From positions 1 to 64,000 of the forward strand of contig JAUWMV010000002.1 of assembly GCA_030613005.1 (NCBI GenBank): a stretch of DNA of 64,000 nucleotides, in the 5' to 3' direction. The stretch's first letter is position 1, and every line of letters begins with the position of its first letter. Source of the DNA: a bacterium. Lineage in GTDB: Bacteria; UBP14; UBA6098; B30-G16. The notes under the pieces are model-generated. The model was not told the origin of the DNA. It saw only the letters and a list, made by a program, of their open reading frames with translations, and did not search any database. Shown here one piece after another: positions 37,529 to 44,909 of this stretch. Position numbers and translations under genes: made by a program.

Positions 37529-37816
37529 TTACTCACCTTCTTCTTTAAAAAGTTCTATAGTATAGCTATCTACCGGTTCGAGTTCATTGTTTAAATATTC
37601 CTTTATCGCCATTACAATAGGTTTTTCCCTTTCTACCAGATTAACTTTGTATTTTTTTTGAAGCTCTATTCGTAGTTGGTTGATCTCACGTGCCCTTTTC
37701 GATAATAGAATAACCACTTCGTATTTAGTCATTCCTTTAAGCGGTGGCGTGAAAAGATCTAGTTTGTCCTCCATAGTTCCCTGGCTGGTAAAAATATACT
37801 TTGTTTGTTTTTTCAT
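37529..37816 (-). CDS. rpoZ: RNA polymerase omega subunit
   Basis: Omega helps assemble RNA polymerase by latching beta-prime. I take the start at 37816, which has GGAGGAATTTCT before it; a longer frame reaches back to 37945 but lacks such a site and runs into the mutL gene. The 95-residue protein reads MKKQTKYIFTSQGTMEDKLD, then PPLKGMTKYEVVILLSKRAR and KPIVMAIKEYLNNELEP, the expected omega order: the KYE-hydrophobic helix, the ARxIN segment and the KP-x-x-x-A-x-x-E-x-x-x-x motif. An inserted stretch of about 15 residues (QLRIELQKKYKVNLV) separates the parts. It lies between mutL and etfA, far from its usual neighbour gmk. Confidence 0.78.
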   Translation of the reverse strand: MKKQTKYIFTSQGTMEDKLDLFTPPLKGMTKYEVVILLSKRAREINQLRIELQKKYKVNLVEREKPIVMAIKEYLNNELEPVDSYTIELFKEEGE

Positions 37817-37890
37817 AGAAATTCCTCCACAATTCAATACATTAAAAAAATATTTTAATAAAAAATGACTTGATAATTGTATTAATTTTA

Positions 37891-39735
37891 TCATCGAGAA
37901 CGATCGAAAACCCATTCTGGGTAAAGATCCAAAACGAGGAACCATTCTCTTAGCTTTTGAATTCTAACATCCTTTTCGGTAGGTAAAACAATAGGTCTTC
38001 CTCGTCCATCAAGAATAATCCCAACAACTCCCCCCGTAATATCTGTTTTGACCTCTTTATTCGGTCCAGCACCCACATCGAAACCTCTTGCTGGTTTGAG
38101 TGTTGCCTTTGCAGTTTCATCAACCTTTAATGTGAAATGTAAAAGATGACTATATTTTAACTCCCCACTTTCAACTTTTCCATCCGGAAACTTAAACTCA
38201 AATTCAAGGATTTTTTTATCTTTCTTACATATTCCTTTGGGTGCAATACAAGTGCCAAGCTTAATAAGACAATCTCTGTGAAACACTTGTAGAGCTGCCT
38301 TTTTATGAACCTGAGCTAATACCCCAAGGTGTGGCATCATAAAAATAGAATCCACAGCAAGTTGAGTAATCCCCTCCGGTTGGAACGCATCCATCAGCAT
38401 CAAAGCCGCTTGATTTCTTCTTGGAGCATGTGAAAGAACTCCACCTGAACCTATAATAATATCTAAGCTCATTAAATCAACAAGTGTATGAGCAATATCA
38501 GCAGATTGATCGAATGTTTCAGAAACAGTTCTCTTCTTCTGAATACCTTTTAGTTCTGTAGCAAAAGTTTTATGGTGCAAGAAAGCAAGACGCAAAGCCT
38601 CTCGAGCTACCGCTTGTTCGAAAATCAGTGTATCCATTGTTTGGGGAATTGTTGTTGGTCTGATCATCTTGTTCTTAACTTGATCTCTTAGATCTCGATC
38701 TTCCATATCAAACGGTATCCAACGCATAACATTCTCAATTCCAGTTTCAGTAAAAACATTAGATATAGAATAACTCAAACCCAAATTAGCAGAAACAGTT
38801 CTGTTAAACCTAGGAATACCTTTTGAATCCCTGAAAACAGAGAAAATATCAGTTGTTGCACCACCAATATCTACACCAAGTATCTGAATATCTTTTTCAT
38901 CAGCAACTAATTTCATCATATCACCGACAGCTCCTGGTGTCGGTCTAATGGATGCATCTGTCCAGCTCATAAGCTTTTTATAACCTGGAGCTTGAGCCAT
39001 AACGTGTTCCATAAAGAGATTATGAATTTTTTCTCTTGCCGGTTCCAGATTCTCAATGTCTAATGATGGTCTAATATTTTCAACAATGACAAGGTCCACT
39101 TTATCCTCGAGAACTTTTTTAATAGCATCTCTAGCATCTATATTACCAGCATAAATAACTGGAAGTTTATATGCCGCGCCGAGTCTAGGTTTCGGATCCG
39201 CCGCAGCAATCAACTCAGCCATCTGAACAACCTGTTGAACATTTCCACCATCGACACCACCTGCTAATAAAATCATATCAGGTCTAAGACTTCTTATTCG
39301 TTCAATTTGTACGTAAGAGGGTCTTTTATCGTTTGCAGCAATAACATCCATAACAATAGACCCAGCTCCCAATGCAGCTCTTTCTGCGGATTCAGCAGTC
39401 ATGGTCTTTATCAGCCCAACAACCATCATCTGAAGACCACCTCCTGCAGAGGAAGTAGATACATAAATGTCAGACCATTTATCGTTAATATGAGGACGTT
39501 CGATCTGTCCATGAGAGTTAATTAGGTTCCTATCGGAAAGTTCTTCCACTTCATTAACAGAATTCAACACACCCATTGTAACATCCTCAAATGGTGCTTC
39601 AACTGTTGTAGGAGCTTCACCGCGAAACATTAATCTATATTCATCTTCACGTTTTTCGATTAGGATTGCTTTTGTTGTTGTGCTGCCACAATCAGTAGCA
39701 AGTATTACATCGATTTTATCAGGCTCAATGGTCAT
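37891..39735 (-). CDS. glmL: MutL/GlmL-type mutase accessory ATPase
   Basis: This 614-residue protein is of the MutL family (Pfam PF13941), ASKHA-fold ATPases encoded beside glutamate mutase and ornithine aminomutase genes and thought to reactivate the B12 enzyme. Signatures include LATDCGSTTTKAILIEKRED (phosphate loop 1), VSTSSAGGGLQMMVVGLI, DMILLAGGVDGGNVQQVVQM, ILGVDIGGATTDIFSVFRDS (phosphate loop 2) and IIGSGGVLSHAPRRNQAALM near residue 430. The length is typical. No mutase subunit gene is in the window, which is unusual. It heads the mutL-rpoZ-etfA run and is divergent from etfB, 145 bases away. It supports amino-acid fermentation. Confidence 0.9.
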   Translation of the reverse strand: MTIEPDKIDVILATDCGSTTTKAILIEKREDEYRLMFRGEAPTTVEAPFEDVTMGVLNSVNEVEELSDRNLINSHGQIERPHINDKWSDIYVSTSSAGGGLQMMVVGLIKTMTAESAERAALGAGSIVMDVIAANDKRPSYVQIERIRSLRPDMILLAGGVDGGNVQQVVQMAELIAAADPKPRLGAAYKLPVIYAGNIDARDAIKKVLEDKVDLVIVENIRPSLDIENLEPAREKIHNLFMEHVMAQAPGYKKLMSWTDASIRPTPGAVGDMMKLVADEKDIQILGVDIGGATTDIFSVFRDSKGIPRFNRTVSANLGLSYSISNVFTETGIENVMRWIPFDMEDRDLRDQVKNKMIRPTTIPQTMDTLIFEQAVAREALRLAFLHHKTFATELKGIQKKRTVSETFDQSADIAHTLVDLMSLDIIIGSGGVLSHAPRRNQAALMLMDAFQPEGITQLAVDSIFMMPHLGVLAQVHKKAALQVFHRDCLIKLGTCIAPKGICKKDKKILEFEFKFPDGKVESGELKYSHLLHFTLKVDETAKATLKPARGFDVGAGPNKEVKTDITGGVVGIILDGRGRPIVLPTEKDVRIQKLREWFLVLDLYPEWVFDRSR

Positions 39736-39880
39736 TTATTATCCCTCACTTTATAGAAATTTAAAATCATCATAATAAAAAGATTCCTTTAACCTGCAAG
39801 AAAAAATTGGCTCTTTAATAAATACTATTTTATATTCAATAAACAAAGAATCTTGGAATACACAACGAGAAAGGAAAGTT

Positions 39881-40669
39881 ATGCGAATCTTTGTTTGCAT
39901 TAAAGAAGTACCTGATACTACTGATGTGAAAATAGATTCAGAAACTGGAACATTAATTAGGGCAGGTGTTCCATCTATACTGAATCCTTTTGATATGTCT
40001 GCTCTCGAGGAGGCACTTCAGCTTAAAGATAAAAATCCCTCAGTAAAAGTAACTGTAATATGTATGGGTCCACCTCAAACCGAGAAAAATCTTCGAGAAA
40101 CATTAGCTATGGGTGCAGATGATGTATATCTTTTAACCGATCGAGAATTTGCAGGGGCCGATACATGGGCTACCTCATATACAATCTCAACTGCAATAAA
40201 ATACCTTGGTGGAGCAGATATTATTTTTGCTGGCAAACAAGCTATCGATGGCGACACAGCTCAAACTGGGCCTGGTATAGCTGAATGGCTTGATATTCCG
40301 CAGATTACATTCGTAAGAAAAGTTTGCGAAGTTAAGGATGGTAAAATAGTAGCCGAACGATCAAGAGATTTCGGATATGATTTAGTTGAAGCTGAATTAC
40401 CAGTATTAGTAACAATTATTAAAGGAGAGAAAACTCCACGATTACCCTCCCTCAGAGGAATGCTGAAAGCAAAACGAACTGAGATAAAAAAGTTGAATGC
40501 GGATGATATTAAAGTTAAAAAGGAAAACATTGGACTTAATGGCTCGCCAACTAGAGTACATAGAATCTTTACGCCACCAAAACGTGCAGAGGGGGAAAAA
40601 TATGAGGGGGAATTCTCCGAGTTGGCTGAGAAGTGCGCAGAAATTATTAAAAGTTTGAACATTGTATAA
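39881..40669 (+). CDS. etfB: Electron-transfer flavoprotein beta subunit
   Basis: EtfB pairs with EtfA to carry electrons to or from acyl-CoA dehydrogenases. The 262 residues show the family start MRIFVCIKEVPDTTDVKIDS, then NPFDMSALEEALQLKDK, MGADDVYLLTDREFAGADTW, the nucleotide loop AGKQAIDGDTAQTGPGIAEW and PRLPSLRGMLKAKR, the usual interface segment. It has its own GAAAGG site and stands opposite the mutL-rpoZ-etfA operon. No acyl-CoA dehydrogenase gene is adjacent. The sequence resembles the EtfB of anaerobes and bifurcating complexes, but the FAD-beta site cannot be judged fully by eye. Confidence 0.93.
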   Translation: MRIFVCIKEVPDTTDVKIDSETGTLIRAGVPSILNPFDMSALEEALQLKDKNPSVKVTVICMGPPQTEKNLRETLAMGADDVYLLTDREFAGADTWATSYTISTAIKYLGGADIIFAGKQAIDGDTAQTGPGIAEWLDIPQITFVRKVCEVKDGKIVAERSRDFGYDLVEAELPVLVTIIKGEKTPRLPSLRGMLKAKRTEIKKLNADDIKVKKENIGLNGSPTRVHRIFTPPKRAEGEKYEGEFSELAEKCAEIIKSLNIV

Positions 40670-40747
40670 ATTACACTTAGAAATCTGTAAAACTTTTAAA
40701 CAAAAAATTTTTCAATTTACATAATTATTTACTTAAAGGAGTCTTTT

Positions 40748-42178
40748 ATGGAATATCCATTAATCCTTGGTGGCATTGAAGTTAAAACCTCAGAAAAGTT
40801 AGAAATTTTATCTCCATACGATAACTCGTTAATCGGAAAAGTCAGTATAGCTACGGATGAAATAATTGATCATGCACTGGAAAACGTGAGAATTTCTTTT
40901 GATGATACTAGAGCTTTATGTGCAAATCATAAGGAACATATTCTGAATAAAGCAAAGGATTTATTGCGTGAAAGGAGTGAAGAATTCTCGAGAACTATTA
41001 CACTGGAAATGGGCAAGACAATCCAAGAATCTCGGGGTGAAGTTAGCAGAGCTTTGGAGACATTGAAACTATCAGCAGCTCTTCTCAGAGAACCATTGGG
41101 AGAAGTTATACCTTTTGATTCAGCCCCAAATGCAACAGATAAATGGGGCTTTTATAAAAGATTTCCTTCAGGTCCTGTTTTGGCTATAACTCCTTTCAAT
41201 TTCCCTTTGAATCTCGCAATGCATAAAATTGGACCAGCGATTGCGGTCGGTAATCCGATTATACTTAAACCAGCATCTAAAACTTCAATCACTGGAATTC
41301 TACTTGGAAGACTATTAATCGATGCAGGTTATCCACGTAAAGCAATAAATGTACTTCCTGGACCAGGTGGAATAATTGGTGATAGACTTGTAGGCGATGA
41401 TAGAATAAAAGTGGTAACGTTTACTGGTAGTGCTGAAGTAGGGAAAACTATTGTAAAAAAGGCTGGTTTGAAGCACATCGCAATGGAACTTGGGTCAAAT
41501 TCCGCTGTGATAGTAATGTCAGATGCAGATATTTTGCATGCGGCAAATCGGATTATAAAAGGAGCAATGGCTTTAGCGGGACAGGTATGTATATCAGTTC
41601 AAAGAGTTTACGCAGAAGTACCAATTTATGAAAAACTTGTCGAATTGCTTACTCTTGCCGCAAAAAATATTAAGTTAGGCGATCCATTGAACGAACAAAC
41701 AGAAATGGGTCCGATGATATCTGAAGCAGATGCTAAAAGAACAGATGGATTAATTGAAGAAGCCGTTTCACTTGGTGCAGAAATAACCACTGGCGGCAAA
41801 CATAATGGCACACTATTTCAGCCAACTGTATTAATAAATGTACCACAACATGCGAAAATTATTCAGACCGAAGCTTTTGCACCGATTGTCGTGATAAATA
41901 AAATTTCAGACCTAAACGAAGGAATTGCTCTTGTAAATGATAGTAAATTCGGACTCCAAGCTGGAATATTCACAAGGGATATTAATTCAGCTCATACTGC
42001 TTTTAAGAAAATCGATGTGGGTGGCGTAATTATCAATGATGTTCCAACGTTTAGAGCCGATATAATGCCGTATGGTGGAATAAAAGATAGCGGTTTAGGA
42101 CGCGAAGGTCCAAGGTATGCTATAGAGCATATGACATACATTAAAGTCTGTGCAATTCATAATTCGGATTATGAATGA
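40748..42178 (+). CDS. NAD(P)-dependent aldehyde dehydrogenase
   Basis: The 476-residue enzyme is a class 3-fold aldehyde dehydrogenase. It has the cofactor segment GPVLAITPFNFPLNL, then KPASKTS, VTFTGSAEVGKTIVKKAG (second Rossmann part), the general base Glu in MELGSNSAVIV, the nucleophile Cys in AGQVCISVQRVYA (near residue 283) and the C-terminal IMPYGGIKDSGLGREG. The CISVQR form and the FP at GFYKRFPSGPV are typical of the lactaldehyde/phosphonoformaldehyde-dehydrogenase-like branch rather than of GapN. The natural aldehyde is not known. AAAGGAG precedes the start. It follows etfB by 78 bases and may share its transcript. Confidence 0.88.
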   Translation: MEYPLILGGIEVKTSEKLEILSPYDNSLIGKVSIATDEIIDHALENVRISFDDTRALCANHKEHILNKAKDLLRERSEEFSRTITLEMGKTIQESRGEVSRALETLKLSAALLREPLGEVIPFDSAPNATDKWGFYKRFPSGPVLAITPFNFPLNLAMHKIGPAIAVGNPIILKPASKTSITGILLGRLLIDAGYPRKAINVLPGPGGIIGDRLVGDDRIKVVTFTGSAEVGKTIVKKAGLKHIAMELGSNSAVIVMSDADILHAANRIIKGAMALAGQVCISVQRVYAEVPIYEKLVELLTLAAKNIKLGDPLNEQTEMGPMISEADAKRTDGLIEEAVSLGAEITTGGKHNGTLFQPTVLINVPQHAKIIQTEAFAPIVVINKISDLNEGIALVNDSKFGLQAGIFTRDINSAHTAFKKIDVGGVIINDVPTFRADIMPYGGIKDSGLGREGPRYAIEHMTYIKVCAIHNSDYE

Positions 42179-42299
42179 ATAATACATTGTGCAAACTGAA
42201 TTTTATCTGTAAAATAATTTGGTGTTTTGTATTCGATTATTAATTGATGTAAGATATAAACATTTGTATCGGTTATCTTTGAATATATAAGGAGTACAA

Positions 42300-42779
42300 A
42301 TGAAAAATATTGGTTTAAAAAAAGCTTGTTTTATGCTCTTACTCTTATCATTTGTAGTTATGACGTTCCAATCATGTTATACTACACTTGGAAGAAAGTC
42401 ATTGACAAAGCAAAAATGGATAGCCGAGCATAGATACCAATATATAGAATCGAAGCACACAAAAGGTTGGAATGAATACTATTGGAAACCTTCGAAGAGT
42501 CTCATGAAAAAGCAAAGAACAGCCGCAGAAATAGTGGATGCAGAAGAACAAGAAACACCTCCACCACCACCTCCTCCTCCACTAGTTGAACCATATAGAT
42601 ATAGAAGGACTAGACCTGCTGACTCATGTTGCCTATTTTCAGAATTTTTTGAATTTATACTTCATATATTTTTCCCAGGTGATTATTGGGATGATGAGGA
42701 CTACGATTGGCGTGATCGAGATGATGATGAGGAAGATAATGACAAACCACATGAAGCTCCAAGAAGACGTGGTTCATGA
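42300..42779 (+). CDS. Probable lipoprotein with proline tract and acidic tail
   Basis: The 159-residue protein begins with a lipoprotein-like signal (MLLLLSFVVMTFQSC, Cys near residue 26) of the type seen in Bacteroidetes-like bacteria, so the mature form would be lipidated. After a basic region comes a run of about eight prolines near residue 88 (ETPPPPPPPPLVEP), a short hydrophobic patch, and a very acidic tail (WDDEDYDWRDRDDDEEDNDK) ending PRRRGS. AGGAG lies close to the start. No family is recognised. It lies 17 bases before the FadL-like gene, so they are likely partners in the outer membrane. The acidic tail could bind cations. Confidence 0.6.
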   Translation: MKNIGLKKACFMLLLLSFVVMTFQSCYTTLGRKSLTKQKWIAEHRYQYIESKHTKGWNEYYWKPSKSLMKKQRTAAEIVDAEEQETPPPPPPPPLVEPYRYRRTRPADSCCLFSEFFEFILHIFFPGDYWDDEDYDWRDRDDDEEDNDKPHEAPRRRGS

Positions 42780-42796
42780 TAAGAGGAGGACTTAAA

Positions 42797-44065
42797 ATGA
42801 AATTTGAATTAATATCTTTAATCATAATAGTGATATTCTCATCTGCAATTGCAGGTGATGTAGCTCAGGAAATAACTGTTGCTGATGGTTATATTCCAGT
42901 AGGAATACGAGCTGCAGGAATGGGTGGTGCTCATATGGCTCTTGCACAGGATTTTTCTGCGGTATATTATAATCCTGCTTTATTGTCTTTTATTTATAGA
43001 TATGAGTGTACCGGCTCTATGATGTTCCGTAATGGTTTGACTGGAACGAAAATAAATAATGGGAGTACGGTTACATCAAATTACAGCACTGTAAAGCTTG
43101 AAAACTTTGGTGTTGTCATTCCCTTTCCTGCACGAAAAGGTGGAGCAGCATTCGCAATCGGATATTCCAGGTTCCAATCATTTGACAAATATTCGCATTT
43201 TACAGGTGTCCGAACCGATTCGATAAAAATAGATTCAGACGAAAAAACTGATGGTGGACTTGGTGCATTTCAAATGGCTTTCGGAATTCAAACCTCGAAA
43301 TCGATTTCGTTTGGATTGTCTTTAGATATTCTTGCTGGTGCCGAAAATTATTCATGGCAAGCTGTTACTTATGGATTTAACGACACCCTCGTTGAAGATT
43401 CAACTTTTATTGATGAAATAACCGAGAACTACAGTGGAATAACCGGAAAACTGGGTTTTGCAGTAACACCGAGTAAATATTTTTCATGGGGCTTATTACT
43501 TCAATTTCCAGCAGTCATATACAGCGATCAGGAATGGTATAGTACAACCGAAGTAACTTATAAAGACGGACATCGTATTCATAATGATGATTATGAAGTA
43601 TATGAAGATTTCAAAAGAGTTCTGCCTTTCCGATTCGGCACAGGAATCGCTATAAAAACAATAATTGCGAATTTTGCTGTTGACGTTATGTATTCCGATT
43701 GGACACGTATAACTTACAATTCCCCAACAAATTGGTTAAGGGAAAATAATCTAATTCCACACTCTTATAGATCAGTGACAACATTATGCACAGGTCTTGA
43801 ATTTAACATACCTATAACGGAAATGCCTATAAGATTAAGATTTGGATACAGATATGATCCAGTGCCATATAAAGTTCCAAAGCATGTAACAAAACGTCAA
43901 TCATTTACAGGTGGGTTATCTTTATTAATTGATAAAAGTTGGCTAATTGATTTCGCGGGTGTATTTTCAAATTGGAATAGAATAGATATGACCTCACTTG
44001 GTAACGAACTGAATTTGGATTACAGCTTAAACGACATCTATTTTGGGATCTCCTATCGTTTCTAA
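42797..44065 (+). CDS. OmpP1/FadL-family outer-membrane transporter
   Basis: I take the ATG at 42797, which follows GAGGAGG; a frame from 42776 adds seven residues and overlaps the lipoprotein gene. The 422-residue protein has a signal peptide (cut near SSAIAGD) and the FadL-type N-terminal part GIRAAGMGGAHMALAQDFSA, VYYNPALLSF. Barrel strands follow, for example GAFQMAFGIQTSKSISFGLS, ITGKLGFAVTPSKYFSWGLL, PIRLRFGYRYDPVPYKV and the terminal DIYFGISYRF. FadL proteins let long-chain fatty acids and other hydrophobic compounds pass the outer membrane. The substrate here is unknown. Confidence 0.8.
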   Translation: MKFELISLIIIVIFSSAIAGDVAQEITVADGYIPVGIRAAGMGGAHMALAQDFSAVYYNPALLSFIYRYECTGSMMFRNGLTGTKINNGSTVTSNYSTVKLENFGVVIPFPARKGGAAFAIGYSRFQSFDKYSHFTGVRTDSIKIDSDEKTDGGLGAFQMAFGIQTSKSISFGLSLDILAGAENYSWQAVTYGFNDTLVEDSTFIDEITENYSGITGKLGFAVTPSKYFSWGLLLQFPAVIYSDQEWYSTTEVTYKDGHRIHNDDYEVYEDFKRVLPFRFGTGIAIKTIIANFAVDVMYSDWTRITYNSPTNWLRENNLIPHSYRSVTTLCTGLEFNIPITEMPIRLRFGYRYDPVPYKVPKHVTKRQSFTGGLSLLIDKSWLIDFAGVFSNWNRIDMTSLGNELNLDYSLNDIYFGISYRF

Positions 44066-44151
44066 AAATAACCTTCCTTCTGCGTGTTTTAGAAAGATGC
44101 TCTATTTTAACTTTACAAAGAAAAGACCTATTATTAAAGGTGGGAACATTG

Positions 44152-44607
44152 ATGTTTGCTTTAGTTCAACGAGTCACTGAAGGTTCAGTTAGAATTAAAA
44201 ATAAGTTTATTGGGTCAATTAGTAAGGGATTTGTTGTTTTTATTGGAGTCTGCAAGAATGATGAAGCATCTGATACGATTCAACTTGCCCAAAAAATTGT
44301 TGGATTGCGAGTTTTCGAGGATGCTGAAGGCAAGATGAATTTATCTATCCAGGATATTGAAGGTAGCATCTTAGCAGTGTCACAATTTACCCTTTGCGCT
44401 GATACTACAAAAGGAAGACGACCTTCATTTGAGAATGCAATGGAACCAATTAAAGCTGAAAAGTTATTTACAGTTTTTGTAGAAATGCTCAGGGCTAAAG
44501 GAGTACGTGTTGAAACCGGTGTTTTTGGCGAGTATATGAATGTCAAAATCCTAAATGATGGTCCGGTTACAATTTGGATTGACAGTAAAGCTAAAAGAAG
44601 TAAATAA
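44152..44607 (+). CDS. dtd: D-aminoacyl-tRNA deacylase
   Basis: DTD removes D-amino acids wrongly attached to tRNA. The ATG at 44152 gives the standard start MFALVQRVTEGSVRI; a GTG 12 bases earlier is not preceded by a better site. The 151 residues keep the family motifs: SQFTLCADTTKGRRPSF (with the SQFTL catalytic loop, about residues 78-94) and the C-terminal NDGPVTIWIDS, a slight change from the usual N-x-GPVT. It lies after the FadL-like gene and points at rpmH, which is on the other strand. Confidence 0.95.
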   Translation: MFALVQRVTEGSVRIKNKFIGSISKGFVVFIGVCKNDEASDTIQLAQKIVGLRVFEDAEGKMNLSIQDIEGSILAVSQFTLCADTTKGRRPSFENAMEPIKAEKLFTVFVEMLRAKGVRVETGVFGEYMNVKILNDGPVTIWIDSKAKRSK

Positions 44608-44695
44608 TAAGCGGGTAAATTGATAGTTAAATAAAAGGATAGAAAAAGATTATATAAATTAAATTGCATTGTTAATAAATGGTAAAATATTATAA

Positions 44696-44854
44696 TTAAT
44701 AATGCGAACTCTTTTTAGGCGTACTTACTGTAAGCTTTTTGCGACCTCTTCTGCGTTTTCTATTTAAAATTATTCTCCCCGATTTTGTGGACATTCTTAA
44801 CCTGAAGCCGTGTTTTCTTCTTCTCTTTGTATTACTAATCTTTGTTATTCTCAT
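44696..44854 (-). CDS. rpmH: Ribosomal protein L34
   Basis: The minus strand from 44854 to 44696 encodes 52 residues, [20 protein letters not shown] followed by [20 protein letters not shown] and [12 protein letters not shown]. This is L34 of the large subunit: the [33 protein letters not shown] core is intact. AAAGGGG lies six bases before the start. It is short enough to be missed by automatic calling. L34 normally heads rpmH-rnpA-yidC near dnaA; here the glycosyltransferase is upstream and dtd comes in from the other side, so that cluster is broken up. Confidence 0.93.
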   Translation of the reverse strand: MRITKISNTKRRRKHGFRLRMSTKSGRIILNRKRRRGRKKLTVSTPKKSSHY

Positions 44855-44881
44855 TCATATCCCCTTTGATAATTAGCTTCT

Positions 44882-44909
44882 AAATAACGTTGGTGTTATT
44901 TTATGTCAA
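44882..44909 (-). promoter_or_regulatory. Promoter of rpmH
   Basis: Minus-strand TTGACA (44904-44909) and TTATTT (44882-44887) are 16 bases apart, overlapping the last bases of the glycosyltransferase gene. Transcription would begin near 44875, about 20 bases before the rpmH start. Confidence 0.55.

Noticed and set aside
37817-37945. A 43-residue extension of rpoZ to 37945
   Set aside because: The extra part overlaps the end of mutL and has no site; GGAGG lies at the start at 37816.
39736-39880. A shared sigma-70 promoter for mutL and etfB
   Set aside because: Weak candidates exist (TTGGCT with TTTATA, TTGAAT with TAAAGA) but none is better than chance in this AT-rich gap.
44608-44905. The chromosome origin near rpmH
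   Set aside because: No dnaA, rnpA or DnaA-box cluster is present; rpmH alone does not mark an origin here.
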